Shown here: one piece after another, positions 25,446-35,163 of the stretch
Layout: each line of letters opens with the position of its first letter
Numbering within the stretch: the stretch's first letter is position 1
From: Thalassovita taeanensis
GTDB lineage: Bacteria > Pseudomonadota > Alphaproteobacteria > Rhodobacterales > Rhodobacteraceae
Direction: 5' to 3'
NCBI RefSeq assembly: GCF_900110775.1
Contig: NZ_FOEP01000003.1
Coordinates: 310,001-374,000 of the forward strand
Length of the DNA stretch: 64,000 nucleotides
Notes under the pieces: generated by a model
The model's input: the letters and a program-made list of their open reading frames with translations, nothing else
Database searches by the model: none
What the model was told of the DNA's origin: nothing
Made by a program: the position numbers and the translations under genes

Positions 25446-27371
25446 TTACAGGTGCAGGCGGAACCGGGCATGGCCACCCGGCCCCCGCCCGGCGGCTGTG
25501 ATCCGGCGGTTGGCGACATTTGGCAGGTGGCTCAGCGCACGCGGGGCGCTGTCGAACGTCGCGGTGGTGTCGGGCAGTGGGGCAAAGTGCCAGACGGGGG
25601 TGGGCGGCATGTCGATCCGGCCGGTATGGGCGACGTAATCCTGAAGCACCTCGCGGTTGCTTTGCGGGACGTCCAGCACAATCCGGTTGGGGCCGGTCCC
25701 GGCAAAGCCCCCGCCGCCGCCCGCGCGATAACTGTTGGTGGCCACGATGAATTCCTGCGCCGGATCGACGGCGCGCCCCTGCCACATCAGCCGCGATATG
25801 CGCTGTGCGCCGGGCGCGACAAGGGCGCCTTCAATGCTATAGCGTGAAGGTCTGGACAGATCGATATCATAGCTGAGGCCGTGGATGACATCGAAGTTGT
25901 AACAAGGAAACAATGAGTTAAGAAGGGGCTGGTCCTGCGCGCCGGGCGTCATCTGGTTGAACAGGCCGACTGATCGCTCCAACCAAAAGGCAAGCTCTGC
26001 CCCGCTGCAGCGCACGGCGCGCAGATCGTTGGGAAACAGGTAAAGATCGGCCAGATTGCGCAGGCTAAGCGGACCGGCGGGCACATCGGTGAAATGCTCT
26101 GGCCCGGCATGGCCCCCAGCCTTGAATGGCGCAGCGGCCGACAGCAGCGGGAGGTTGGCATGCGGCGTGCCGCGCAGCAGATCGGCCACACGCCAGGCCT
26201 GTGCCTGCGCGACGATCTGCACCGAGGGATCATCGGCCACCATCGAGAAATAGCTGTGTAGCGGCTGCGCGGTTTCGCCGACGGGCTTGCGGATATGGTT
26301 CAGCGTACGACGGTGGTGATCTTGCACAGTGCGTAGAATCAGCGGTGATTCCGGGGTTGTGGGAACAATGTCGTCCCTGTCGTTGCGGATATAGATCGGG
26401 CGCAGGTGGGTGGCGTGGTGATGTGCGCGCCAGCTCCCGGTGCTGTCTTGCTCAAGCGCCAGATCGATCACACCCAGATGCGAGCCCCAGAAACCGGCCA
26501 TTACCGCCGGTTTGCCGTGAATCGTGCCGGCCCGCGAATCAACATTGTCGATGCCTTCGAACCGGGGGCCGGGAAAGGTCAGGTGCTGATGTCCGCACAA
26601 CACGACGTCAATGCCGGGAATTGCAGCCAGCGGAATACCTGCATTTTCCATATGCGGGCTTTCCTGCGCGGCCCCGATGCCGGAGTGATTCAGCGCGATA
26701 ATGATATCCGCGCCTTCTGCCTTCATTTTCGGAACATAGGCGCGGGCGGTTTCCAGAATGTCGCGCACGCCCAGTTGCCCCGCGATATGGCGGTGATCCC
26801 AGATCTCGATCTGTGGCGGCACAAAGCCGATCAGGCCGATGTTGAGGCTGCGGCTTTGGCCGTTGCCGTCACGCAGCTGGCGCGTCTCGATTCGGTAGGG
26901 CGGAAGCAGCGGTTCGTCCTCGGTCGGGGTGGGGCCAAGGCGACGGGCGACATTTGCCAGCACAACAGGAAACGCGGCAGAGGCCAGCGCACCCAGCAGG
27001 AAAGGCAATCCATAGTTGAACTCGTGATTGCCCAAGGTGCCCGCATCATAATCAAGCGCGTTCATCGCGGCGATCATCGGGTGCGGCGCGTCGGTTGCGG
27101 TCTGGACGTTGGAAAAATGGTCGCCCATCGGATTGCCCTGAAGGAAATCGCCGGTGTCGAGCAGCAGGGTATTCGCGGCCTCGGCTCGGGCTGTTTCGAT
27201 CAGCGATGCGGTGCGCGACAGGCCCATCATGTCATTTGGGCGGTCCGCGAAGTAATCATAGGGCAGCAGATGGACATGAATGTCTGTCGTTTGCAAAATT
27301 CGCAAATGGATTTGCGTCTTTGCTGTCGCAAAGAAGGGGGGCTGAGACTGGTGCAAAGCGGGCCTTGGCAT
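25446..27371 (-). CDS. cpdB: 2',3'-cyclic-nucleotide 2'-phosphodiesterase/3'-nucleotidase (CpdB-like)
   Basis: This calcineurin-fold enzyme hydrolyses 2',3'-cyclic nucleotides and 3'-nucleotides. The 641-residue product has the metal motifs TTDIHVHLLPYDY near residue 24, DTGDFLQGNPMGD, GTLGNHEFNYG and VVLCGHQHLTFPG, then a C-terminal nucleotide-binding domain (PNDLRAVRCSGAELAFWLE; ATNSYRAGGGGGFAG) typical of CpdB. Neither candidate start is good. The ATG at 27371 (MPRPALHQSQPP) gives no signal peptide, although CpdB is normally periplasmic; the GTG at 27473 adds a hydrophobic leader but lacks a ribosome site. Export is therefore unproven. Confidence 0.88.
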   Translation of the reverse strand: MPRPALHQSQPPFFATAKTQIHLRILQTTDIHVHLLPYDYFADRPNDMMGLSRTASLIETARAEAANTLLLDTGDFLQGNPMGDHFSNVQTATDAPHPMIAAMNALDYDAGTLGNHEFNYGLPFLLGALASAAFPVVLANVARRLGPTPTEDEPLLPPYRIETRQLRDGNGQSRSLNIGLIGFVPPQIEIWDHRHIAGQLGVRDILETARAYVPKMKAEGADIIIALNHSGIGAAQESPHMENAGIPLAAIPGIDVVLCGHQHLTFPGPRFEGIDNVDSRAGTIHGKPAVMAGFWGSHLGVIDLALEQDSTGSWRAHHHATHLRPIYIRNDRDDIVPTTPESPLILRTVQDHHRRTLNHIRKPVGETAQPLHSYFSMVADDPSVQIVAQAQAWRVADLLRGTPHANLPLLSAAAPFKAGGHAGPEHFTDVPAGPLSLRNLADLYLFPNDLRAVRCSGAELAFWLERSVGLFNQMTPGAQDQPLLNSLFPCYNFDVIHGLSYDIDLSRPSRYSIEGALVAPGAQRISRLMWQGRAVDPAQEFIVATNSYRAGGGGGFAGTGPNRIVLDVPQSNREVLQDYVAHTGRIDMPPTPVWHFAPLPDTTATFDSAPRALSHLPNVANRRITAAGRGPGGHARFRLHL

Positions 27372-27616
27372 TGAGTTGAGGAATACGAGAAATTCTAAAT
27401 TATCAACTTGGGGTGGAATTGCGATAAGAAATAAGCACTTTATCGACAAAAAGAATGTGAACAAAAAAGCCACAGGGTCATTCGACTAAAATGTAACCAC
27501 ACAAGGGATCCGTAAAAAATACAGATGAATCCCAAGACGTTTTTCCCCATAACCGGTCCGACAATGGCCGCAGGGAACATTTTGCGGATACACGAGGTGC
27601 CGAGGAAGGGAAAGCC

Positions 27617-28585
27617 ATGAGAATTGCCGAGACGGTCACATTCGGGGGGTCTGGACTGGACCGGGCCGCCGAATTGCGCGGGGATCCCGTGGCGCTGGAG
27701 GCGATGCGCGCGGGCGCAAGCACGATCCTGCTGTGGCGCGGCAAGCCGCTTGTGATGGCGCACCCCGACCGCAGCGCGGTGGTGGTGCGTTTGCCGCTGG
27801 ATCATCCGGTTCTGGCAGAAGCGGGGCAGGCGGCGTTGTTTCTGGGGCGAGAGGACGGCAAAGCGGTTTTTGCGCATGACCTGTCCGGCTGGACGCCTGA
27901 GAACACGGACGAGGCCGCGCTGAACAGTTTCCTGGATCGAAGCGAACAGCATCATCCAAGCCTGCCGCCAGAGATGCGTTTCGCGGAATTGCGCGGTCTC
28001 ATGACGCGGATCAACCCGCGCGATGCCGAGCTGTCGGCGACGGCGCGGGCGCTGTTCAGCTGGCACCGCAGCCACCGCTTTTGTGCGATGTGCGGGCAGG
28101 AAAGCGCTGTGGCGATGGCCGGATGGCAGCGCGATTGCGCCGCCTGTGGTGGGCATCATTTTCCGCGCACCGACCCGGTGGTGATCATGGCGATAACCGA
28201 TGGCAACGACATCCTGATGGGGCGTTCGCCGGGGTGGCCCGAGGGGATGTATTCGCTGCTGGCGGGCTTTGTGGAACCCGGCGAGACGATCGAGGCCGCC
28301 GTGCGCCGCGAGGTCTGGGAAGAGGCTGGCGTGCGCGTCGGTGCGGTCAGTTATCTGGCCAGTCAGCCCTGGGCGTTTCCATCCTCGTTGATGATCGGGT
28401 GCCTGGGACAGGCGACAAGCCGCGAGATCACCATTGACCCCAAAGAGATCGAGGATGCCCGTTGGTTCAGCCGTGAAGAGATCGCTTTGGCGTTTTCCGG
28501 GCAACATCCGATACTTATGCCTGCGCGAAAAGGCGCAATTGCGCAGTTTATTCTGCGGAACTGGCTTGCGGACCGGTTGGATTGA
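27617..28585 (+). CDS. nudC: NAD(+) diphosphatase / NAD-capped RNA decapping hydrolase NudC
   Basis: NudC cleaves NADH, NAD and NAD caps on RNA. The 322-residue product has an N-terminal domain, a zinc ribbon (CAMCGQE...CAACGGHHFPR near residues 156-178) and a Nudix domain with GFVEPGETIEAAVRREVWEEAGV (Nudix box near 215-237), followed by SQPWAFPSSLMIG, the NudC-specific SQPWPFPxS motif. It is divergent from the CpdB-like gene across an AT-rich 245-base gap. Confidence 0.96.
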   Translation: MRIAETVTFGGSGLDRAAELRGDPVALEAMRAGASTILLWRGKPLVMAHPDRSAVVVRLPLDHPVLAEAGQAALFLGREDGKAVFAHDLSGWTPENTDEAALNSFLDRSEQHHPSLPPEMRFAELRGLMTRINPRDAELSATARALFSWHRSHRFCAMCGQESAVAMAGWQRDCAACGGHHFPRTDPVVIMAITDGNDILMGRSPGWPEGMYSLLAGFVEPGETIEAAVRREVWEEAGVRVGAVSYLASQPWAFPSSLMIGCLGQATSREITIDPKEIEDARWFSREEIALAFSGQHPILMPARKGAIAQFILRNWLADRLD

Positions 28586-28636
28586 GGCGACAAATGGGTT
28601 ACTTTTGTATGTGACCCTCAAGATACGAGTAACCTG

Positions 28637-29104
28637 ATGAAATTCGCGACAAAAGAAGATATCGAGGCCCCGATCCAAAGCGTTTTTCTGATGGTGTCGG
28701 ATTTCAACGGGCTTGAGCGTGCGGCTCTGCGCCGCGGCGCAGAGGTGCAGCGGATCGACGGTATGACGGCGAATGGCGTTGGGATGGCTTGGGATGTGAG
28801 CTTCATGATGCGCAGCAAGCTGCGCAATCTGCGTATCACTCTGGCGGAATATGATCCGGCGAATGCGATGGTGTTTCAGGCGGCGTCGGCCGGGCTGAAT
28901 GGGGTGATGGCCGTTGATCTGGTGGCGATGTCGCGCACCCGCACCCGGATGGCGCTGGAGATGGAATTGGAGGCGACGACTTTGTCGGCGCGGCTGATGT
29001 TGCAATCACTGAAACTGGCGCGCAACAAGCTGAACAAACGGTTCCATCTGCGGGTCGCGGATTATGCGACCGAGTTGGAAGCACGCTATAAACGCAACTG
29101 CTGA
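28637..29104 (+). CDS. SRPBCC family protein
   Basis: This 155-residue protein resembles START/SRPBCC-type ligand-binding proteins: MKFATKEDIEAPIQSVFLMVSDF opens the fold and a long C-terminal helix closes it (LMLQSLKLARNKLNKRFHLRVADYATELEARY). No catalytic motif is evident and no ligand can be named. It follows nudC after 51 bases and is probably in the same transcription unit. About 250 bases without a gene follow (29105-29357), holding only a weak hairpin. Confidence 0.8.
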   Translation: MKFATKEDIEAPIQSVFLMVSDFNGLERAALRRGAEVQRIDGMTANGVGMAWDVSFMMRSKLRNLRITLAEYDPANAMVFQAASAGLNGVMAVDLVAMSRTRTRMALEMELEATTLSARLMLQSLKLARNKLNKRFHLRVADYATELEARYKRNC

Positions 29105-29357
29105 GGTTTGAGGTCTGGGGCAAGCGTGCGGGCCTGAATTGGCCGGTTTAACCCCCTGCACAAACCATACACACGTCATGCACATCCCATGCATATCGCA
29201 GGTGCAGCATTTTCACAGAAGATGCGCGCCGCCTTTGGTCCAGCCGTGTGCAGGTCTTCGCAGGCACTGGCCCCTGACCGTGGCATGTCAGGATGGCCAG
29301 AGGGGCGTGCAAAGATTTTCGCGCTTCAGCTGGATGGGAACCCTTGTGGGGCCAAAA

Positions 29358-30191
29358 TCAGTAGCGTTTCGAATCTGCCGGGTAGACGCCGAGGATGGAG
29401 GTTTCGGTGGTGAAGTAGGCGAGTTCGTCAAGTGCCAGTTTGACGTTGGCGTCTTCGGGGTGGCCTTCGATATCGGCATAGAATTGCGTCGCGGTGAAGG
29501 AGCCGCCGACCATGTAGCTTTCGAGCTTGGTCATGTTGACGCCGTTGGTGGCAAAACCGCCCATCGCCTTATAGAGCGCGGCAGGGATGTTGCGGACCTG
29601 AAACACGAGGCTGGTCATCATGCCGTCGGCGCCACGGCGGGCGTAATCGGCCTCGCGGGACATGATCAGGAATCGGGTGGTGTTGTTGCCTTGATCCTCG
29701 ATATGCTTGGCGAGCACATCCAGACCATAGATTTCACCGGCCAGTTCACCGGCCAGCGCCGCGAGCGACGGGTCGTGCTGTTCGGCGACATGTTTGGCAG
29801 AGCCGGCGGTGTCGGCGCCGACGATGCGGTGAATGTTGTGGTCGCGCAGGAAATTCTTGCACTGACCCAGCAGGACAGTGTGGCTCATCGCGGTTTTGAC
29901 CTGATCCAGCCGGGTGCCGGGCAGGGCGAGCAGGTTGATGTGCACCCGCACGAAGGCCTCGTCGATGATATGCAGGCCGGAATCGGGCAGCAGCGAGTGG
30001 ATATCGGCCACGCGGCCATAGGTGGAGTTTTCGACCGGCAGCATTGCAAGGTCTGCATCGCCGTTGCGGACCGCATCGATTGCATCTTCGAAGGTGCGGC
30101 AGGGCAGTGCCTCCATCGTGGGGCGTGCCTGATGGCAGGCCTGATGGGAGTAGGCGCCCGGTTCGCCCTGAAATGCTATGCGATTGGTCAT
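29358..30191 (-). CDS. pheA: prephenate dehydratase
   Basis: Prephenate dehydratase makes phenylpyruvate for phenylalanine synthesis. The 277-residue monofunctional enzyme has IAFQGEPGAYSHQACHQA at the N-terminus, PVENSTYGRVADIHSLL, the catalytic TRFLIMSRE motif, and a C-terminal ACT domain (TSLVFQVRNIPAALYKAMGGFATNGVNMTKLESY) for feedback by phenylalanine. There is no chorismate mutase domain. It diverges from the cytochrome c gene, a pairing seen in other Rhodobacterales. Confidence 0.96.
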   Translation of the reverse strand: MTNRIAFQGEPGAYSHQACHQARPTMEALPCRTFEDAIDAVRNGDADLAMLPVENSTYGRVADIHSLLPDSGLHIIDEAFVRVHINLLALPGTRLDQVKTAMSHTVLLGQCKNFLRDHNIHRIVGADTAGSAKHVAEQHDPSLAALAGELAGEIYGLDVLAKHIEDQGNNTTRFLIMSREADYARRGADGMMTSLVFQVRNIPAALYKAMGGFATNGVNMTKLESYMVGGSFTATQFYADIEGHPEDANVKLALDELAYFTTETSILGVYPADSKRY

Positions 30192-30311
30192 AGTGTGGTT
30201 TTCCTGTCAGTTTGCGCCCCAAGGGCGTTTGGTCGCGGAAACTACACCTTGCGCAGGACAAGGTGAAGCGGATACATACGCGCCGACGGACATGAAACGG
30301 ACGGGCGAACC

Positions 30312-30836
30312 ATGCTTGACACGATGACATTCACCAAGGTCGTTGGCGCACTTTGCGGCACGCTTTTGATCTTCCTGCTGGGCAGCTGGGCAGCGGACAC
30401 GCTCTATACCACGGGCGGCGGTCACGGCGACCACGCGGAACAGGCCTATGTGATCGATACCGGCGAAGCAGACGGCCACGGCGCTGCTGAAGCCGAAGAA
30501 GGCCCGGATTTCGCAACCCTGCTGGCCTCGGCTGATGTCGAAAGGGGCGCCAAGGTGTTTTCGAAGTGCAAGGCCTGCCACAAGCTGGAAGAGGGCGCGA
30601 ACGCCACTGGCCCGTCGCTGTACGGGGTTGTTGGCCGCAAGGTTGATTCGCTTCCCGGCTTTGGCTATTCCGGTGCGCTGGAAGCCGTTGCCGAGGTTTG
30701 GGACCCCGAGAATCTTCAGGAGTTCCTAGCCAACCCCAAAGGGTTTGCACCGGGCACCAAGATGTCGTTTGCCGGTCTGAAAAAGATCGAAGATCGCGCC
30801 AACCTGATTGCTTATCTCGACAGCATCGACGGCTGA
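30312..30836 (+). CDS. membrane-anchored cytochrome c (cytochrome cy/c552-like)
   Basis: This 174-residue protein has an uncleaved N-terminal membrane helix (about residues 8-30), a His/Glu/Ala-rich flexible linker (about 35-68) and a class I cytochrome c domain with heme motif CKACH near residue 94, GPSLYGVVGRK and the axial-Met region GTKMSFAGLKK. This matches the membrane-tethered cytochrome cy that carries electrons from bc1 to cbb3 oxidase in Rhodobacter. A role with the cbb3 oxidase encoded 11 kb away is inferred. A strong terminator follows at 30862. Confidence 0.92.
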   Translation: MLDTMTFTKVVGALCGTLLIFLLGSWAADTLYTTGGGHGDHAEQAYVIDTGEADGHGAAEAEEGPDFATLLASADVERGAKVFSKCKACHKLEEGANATGPSLYGVVGRKVDSLPGFGYSGALEAVAEVWDPENLQEFLANPKGFAPGTKMSFAGLKKIEDRANLIAYLDSIDG

Positions 30837-30861
30837 TCTGATCAGTACTGAGATTTTTGAG

Positions 30862-30891
30862 GGCCGCTTCCCCGCCGGGCAGCGGCCTTTT
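30862..30891 (+). terminator. intrinsic terminator after cytochrome c gene
   Basis: GGCCGCT (30862-30868) pairs with AGCGGCC (30881-30887) around a 12-base loop and is followed by TTTT. It lies 26 bases after the cytochrome stop on the plus strand. Confidence 0.85.
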
Positions 30892-30906
30892 GCATGGGCG
30901 GGGCAA

Positions 30907-30921
30907 TGATTGTGTCAATCA
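30907..30921. promoter_or_regulatory. perfect palindrome upstream of yejA
   Basis: TGATTG-TGT-CAATCA is a perfect 6+3+6 palindrome, between the terminator and the yejA start (106 bases upstream). The size and symmetry fit an operator for a dimeric regulator of the peptide-importer operon. The regulator cannot be named from the sequence. Confidence 0.4.
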
Positions 30922-31026
30922 CGGCGATCTCACGCATTCTCAACTTGAACATGGGCCAAGCTGCGCTTTAGCTTACATAACGCATAAGAGCAGGCCCGCA
31001 GCGGCCCGTCGCAGGAGGATGAGCAA

Positions 31027-32964
31027 ATGAACCGCACCCGGACCCGTGCACAGGCTGCCGAAAAAGCCGCCCCACAGGCGATGCGGCTGATCCTGACCGC
31101 GTTGATGGCGCTGGGCATGGCGCTGATGGCGCTGCCTGCGCTGGCGCAGGACAAGATGATTGACAGTCATGGGTATTCCTATTTCGGTGATCTGAAGTAT
31201 CCGGCAGATTATCCGCATTTCGACTATGTGAATCCCGAGGCGCCCAAGGGTGGCGAAATCGCGCTGTGGGCGCCGGGGACGTTTGATTCAATGAACCCCT
31301 ACAGCCGCAAGGGCCGGGCCGGGCGGTACAGTTGGATGGTGTATGAAAGCCTGCTGGGCGAAGAGCCGTCGAGCGGCGGCGGTGCCCCTGCGGATGTGAA
31401 TGGCGAGATGTACGGGCTGTTGGCCGAGCGGCTGGAATATCCTGAAAGCAAGGATTGGGTGATTTTCCACATGCGCCCCGAGGCGCGGTTTTCCGATGGC
31501 ACCCCGGTTACGGCGCATGACGTGGTTTTCACCCACAACCTGTTTCTGGAGCAGGGGCTGCCGTCTTATGCGCAGGCCGTGGCCAAGCGGGTTCTGACCG
31601 CCGAGGCGCTGGATGATCACACGGTGAAATTCACCTTCGCCACCGGAATTTCGCGCCGCAGCCTGATTGATCAGGTTGGCAGCACCCCGGTGTTTCCGCG
31701 CAAGTGGTATGAGGACAATGACGCCCGCCTGGACGAGCCGCGTCTGGATGCGGCGCCCGGTTCGGGGCCCTATGTGCTTGACAGCTATGACGTGAACCGC
31801 CGGATCGTGTATCGCCGCAACCCTGATTACTGGGGGCGGCATCTGCCGATCAATCAGGGGCGGCACAACTTTGACAGCATCCGCATCGAATATTTCGCCG
31901 ACGATTCCGCCGCGTTCGAGGCATTCAAGGCCGGGGAATACACCTTCCGCGCCGAGGGCAATTCCAAGCAGTGGGCCACCGGGTACGAGTTTCCGGCAGT
32001 CACGAAGGGCTATGTCAAACGCGAAGAGCTGCCGGATGGCACGCCGCCCGAACCTTCGGGGATCGTGTTCAACCTGGGGCGCGAGATTTTCAAGGACAAG
32101 CGGGTCCGCGAGGCCGTGGCGCTGGGGTTCAACTTCGAGTGGACCAACGCCTCGTTGCAATATGGGCTGTTCAAGCAGCGGAATTCCTTTGTGCAGGGGT
32201 CGCATCTTGAGGCCAAGGGCGTGCCCGAAGGGGCGGAGCTGGAGCTGTTGAAATCGCTGGGCGATCTGGTGCCTGCCGAACTGCTGACCGAACCTGCTGT
32301 CATGGCGCATACTTCGAGCGCTGATCGGCTGACGGATCGGCGCAACCTGCGCCGGGCGATGAAGCTGTTGGACGCGGCCGGGTGGCCCGTGGGCAGCGAC
32401 GGCATTCGTCGCAATGCCAAGGGGCAAAAGCTGACCATCGACTTTCCGATGTCGTCAAGCGGGTCGGCGACGATGGATGCGGTGGTGGAAACCTTCGTGA
32501 AAAACCTGGTGGCGATGGGGATCGACGCGCATTCCGAAAAGGTTGACCCCTCGCAATTCACGCTGCGCACGCGGGATCGCGATTATGACCTGGTCTTCGA
32601 CGGCTACCGCGCGTTTCTGGATACCGGCACCGGCTTGATGCAGATGTATGGATCGGGCGAGGCGGCGTTCAGCCTGTTCAACCCCGCCGGGCTGGCCAGC
32701 CCGCTGGTGGACAAGCTGATCGATATATCGCTGGAAACCACCACGGTTGAGGATCGCGACGTGACCCTGACCGCGCTGGACAGGGTGCTGCGGTACGAGC
32801 GGTTCATGATTCCGGTCTGGTACAACGACAAGAATTGGGTCGCCTATTGGGATATGTTTGAACACCCCGCCGAATTGCCGACCTATTCGCTGGGTGTGCT
32901 GGATTTCTGGTGGTTCAACGCAGACAAGGCCGCCGCGTTGAAAACCGCGGGCGCGCTGAGGTAA
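31027..32964 (+). CDS. yejA: extracellular solute-binding protein of a YejABEF-type peptide importer
   Basis: This 645-residue periplasmic protein binds oligopeptides (YejA-like, microcin C importer family) and delivers them to the permeases encoded next. It has an extended signal peptide (basic start, core [17 protein letters not shown], cleavage after ALA near residue 40) and the SBP_bac_5 fold: [36 protein letters not shown], and a C-terminal lobe ending FWWFN. YejA proteins carry SYFGDLKYP and [10 protein letters not shown]-type motifs as here. An AGGAGG site precedes the start. It begins the yejABE-small-yejF operon. Confidence 0.94.
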   Translation: MNRTRTRAQAAEKAAPQAMRLILTALMALGMALMALPALAQDKMIDSHGYSYFGDLKYPADYPHFDYVNPEAPKGGEIALWAPGTFDSMNPYSRKGRAGRYSWMVYESLLGEEPSSGGGAPADVNGEMYGLLAERLEYPESKDWVIFHMRPEARFSDGTPVTAHDVVFTHNLFLEQGLPSYAQAVAKRVLTAEALDDHTVKFTFATGISRRSLIDQVGSTPVFPRKWYEDNDARLDEPRLDAAPGSGPYVLDSYDVNRRIVYRRNPDYWGRHLPINQGRHNFDSIRIEYFADDSAAFEAFKAGEYTFRAEGNSKQWATGYEFPAVTKGYVKREELPDGTPPEPSGIVFNLGREIFKDKRVREAVALGFNFEWTNASLQYGLFKQRNSFVQGSHLEAKGVPEGAELELLKSLGDLVPAELLTEPAVMAHTSSADRLTDRRNLRRAMKLLDAAGWPVGSDGIRRNAKGQKLTIDFPMSSSGSATMDAVVETFVKNLVAMGIDAHSEKVDPSQFTLRTRDRDYDLVFDGYRAFLDTGTGLMQMYGSGEAAFSLFNPAGLASPLVDKLIDISLETTTVEDRDVTLTALDRVLRYERFMIPVWYNDKNWVAYWDMFEHPAELPTYSLGVLDFWWFNADKAAALKTAGALR

Positions 32965-32971
32965 GCTGCGC

Positions 32972-34054
32972 ATGGGAGCCTATATTCTCAGGCGTTTGCT
33001 GCTGATCATTCCGACCTTGCTGGGGATTATGATCATCAACTTCGCCCTTGTGCAATTCGTGCCAGGTGGCCCGATCGAACAGGTTATTGCCCAGATGCAG
33101 GGGCAGGGCGATGTGTTCGAGGGATTTTCGGGCGGGGGCAATGACGCAGGCGCGGCAGTTGCGGGCCCAGAGCAATATATCGGCGCGCGGGGGCTTCCGC
33201 CGGAATTCATCGCCAAGCTGGAAAAGGAATTCGGCTTTGATAAACCGCCGTTGGAGCGGTTCATGATGATGCTGTGGAACTATGCGCGGCTGGATTTCGG
33301 GACCAGTTATTTCCGGTCGATTTCGGTGATTGATCTGGTGCTGGAAAAGATGCCGGTGTCGATCACGCTGGGGCTGTGGTCAACGCTGATTGCCTATGCG
33401 ATTTCGATCCCGTTGGGCATTCGCAAGGCGGTGAAGGATGGCAGCGGGTTCGACACCTGGACCAGTGCGGTGATCATCGTCGCCTATGCGATTCCGGGGT
33501 TTCTGTTTGCGATCCTGCTGCTGGTGCTGTTCGCGGGCGGGTCATATTGGCAGATTTTCCCGTTACGCGGTCTGACGTCGGATAATTTCGAACAGCTGTC
33601 GTGGCTGGGCAAGGCGGCGGATTATCTGTGGCATATCACGCTGCCGGTTGTGGCCTCGACCATCTCGGCGTTTGCGACGCTGACGTTGCTGACCAAGAAC
33701 AGCTTTCTGGACGAGATCAAGAAACACTATGTGATGACGGCGCGGGCCAAGGGCCTGTCAGAGCATCAGGTGCTGTATGGCCATGTGTTCCGCAACGCGA
33801 TGCTGATCGTGATTGCCGGGTTTCCGGCGGTTTTCATTGGCGTGTTTTTCGGCGGCTCGCTGATCATCGAGACGATCTTTTCGCTCGACGGTCTTGGTCG
33901 TCTGGGGTTCGAGGCCGCCGTGGCGCGCGATTACCCGGTGATCTTCGGCACGCTGTTCATCTTTGGTCTGATCGGGCTGGTGGTCGGCATTCTGTCGGAC
34001 ATCATGTATGTGGTCGTCGATCCACGCATTGACTTCGAGAGGAGGGAAGGCTGA
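32972..34054 (+). CDS. yejB: peptide ABC transporter permease YejB
   Basis: This 360-residue inner-membrane permease starts [24 protein letters not shown], the typical first helix of DppB-type subunits, followed by a periplasmic loop with the family insert [14 protein letters not shown], then five further helices. The EAA loop ([24 protein letters not shown]) contacts the ATPase. It follows yejA by 7 bases and its stop overlaps the yejE start (ATG at 34054). Confidence 0.95.
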   Translation: MGAYILRRLLLIIPTLLGIMIINFALVQFVPGGPIEQVIAQMQGQGDVFEGFSGGGNDAGAAVAGPEQYIGARGLPPEFIAKLEKEFGFDKPPLERFMMMLWNYARLDFGTSYFRSISVIDLVLEKMPVSITLGLWSTLIAYAISIPLGIRKAVKDGSGFDTWTSAVIIVAYAIPGFLFAILLLVLFAGGSYWQIFPLRGLTSDNFEQLSWLGKAADYLWHITLPVVASTISAFATLTLLTKNSFLDEIKKHYVMTARAKGLSEHQVLYGHVFRNAMLIVIAGFPAVFIGVFFGGSLIIETIFSLDGLGRLGFEAAVARDYPVIFGTLFIFGLIGLVVGILSDIMYVVVDPRIDFERREG

Positions 34055-35163
34055 TGGCCCTGTCACCGCTCAACCAGCGCCGCTGGAACAACTTCAAACG
34101 CAATCGCCGGGCGCTGTGGTCGCTGGTGATTTTCTGCGTGCTGTTCGGCCTGTCGCTGTTCGCCGAGTTCATCGCCAACGATAAGCCGATCCTGATCAGC
34201 TATCGCGGGGAATATTATACGCCGATCTTCCGGTTCTATCCTGAAACCGCCTTTGGCGGCGATTTCCAGACCGAGGCCGCGTATCGCGACCCCGAGGTGA
34301 AATGCCTGATTGCCAGCGGCGGGTTGGATGCCTGTTTCGATGATCCCGAGGGGGTTATGGTCGAGGCCGAGCAAACGGGGATCGTGGATGGTCAGGCGAT
34401 CAAGGCGGGCTGGGCGATCTGGCCGCCAATCCCTTATAGTTACCGCACCACGGTGGATCGACCGGGGGCTGCGCCGCTGGCGCCGAATGCGCAGAACTGG
34501 CTGGGCACCGATGACACCAAACGCGATGTGGTGGCGCGGGTGATTTATGGCTTCCGGCTGTCGATCCTGTTCACGCTGATCGTAACGACGCTGGCCAGCG
34601 TTCTGGGCATCGTTGCGGGGGCGTTGCAGGGCTATTTCGGCGGCTGGCTGGACCTGATTTTCCAGCGCGTAATCGAGATCTGGGGTGCGACGCCGTCGCT
34701 GTATGTGATCATCATCCTGTTTGCCATTCTGGGCCGCAGTTTCTGGCTGTTGGTCTTTATCACGGTGCTGTTTGGCTGGACCTCGCTTGTGGGGGTGGTG
34801 CGGGCGGAATTTCTGCGCGCGCGCAATCTGGAGTATGTCCGCGCGGCCAAGGCGCTGGGGGTGGGCAACACGGTGATCATGTTCCGCCATATGCTGCCGA
34901 ATGCGATGGTGGCGACGGTGACAATGCTGCCCTTCATCGTGACCGGCACAATTGCCACGCTGGCGAGCCTGGATTTTCTGGGCTTCGGCCTGCCCAGTTC
35001 GGCGCCCTCGCTGGGCGAGCTGACGCTTCAGGCGAAGCAGAACCTGCAGGCGCCCTGGCTGGCCTTCACCGCGTTTTTCACCTTTGCGATCATGCTGTCG
35101 CTCTTGGTGTTCATCTTCGAGGGCGTGCGTGATGCGTTTGACCCCAGAAAGACGTTTCAATGA
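34054..35163 (+). CDS. yejE: peptide ABC transporter permease YejE
   Basis: This 369-residue permease has an N-terminal helix (about residues 22-44), a long periplasmic segment with WPPIPYSYRT...NWLGTDDTKRDVVARVIYGFRLS (typical YejE, longer than DppC), and C-terminal helices with the EAA loop VRAAKALGVGNTVIMFRHMLPNAM. It pairs with YejB. Its stop overlaps the start of a small membrane gene (ATGA at 35160-35163) rather than that of yejF. Confidence 0.95.
   Translation: MALSPLNQRRWNNFKRNRRALWSLVIFCVLFGLSLFAEFIANDKPILISYRGEYYTPIFRFYPETAFGGDFQTEAAYRDPEVKCLIASGGLDACFDDPEGVMVEAEQTGIVDGQAIKAGWAIWPPIPYSYRTTVDRPGAAPLAPNAQNWLGTDDTKRDVVARVIYGFRLSILFTLIVTTLASVLGIVAGALQGYFGGWLDLIFQRVIEIWGATPSLYVIIILFAILGRSFWLLVFITVLFGWTSLVGVVRAEFLRARNLEYVRAAKALGVGNTVIMFRHMLPNAMVATVTMLPFIVTGTIATLASLDFLGFGLPSSAPSLGELTLQAKQNLQAPWLAFTAFFTFAIMLSLLVFIFEGVRDAFDPRKTFQ

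Noticed and set aside
27372-27616. possible riboswitch in the AT-rich gap before nudC
   Set aside because: I could not match the sequence to any known aptamer core; it is more simply a divergent promoter region.
29105-29357. possible small RNA or gene in the gap between the SRPBCC gene and pheA
   Set aside because: There is a weak GCCCCT...AGGGGC pairing but no T-run, no known RNA motif and no coding frame with a ribosome site.
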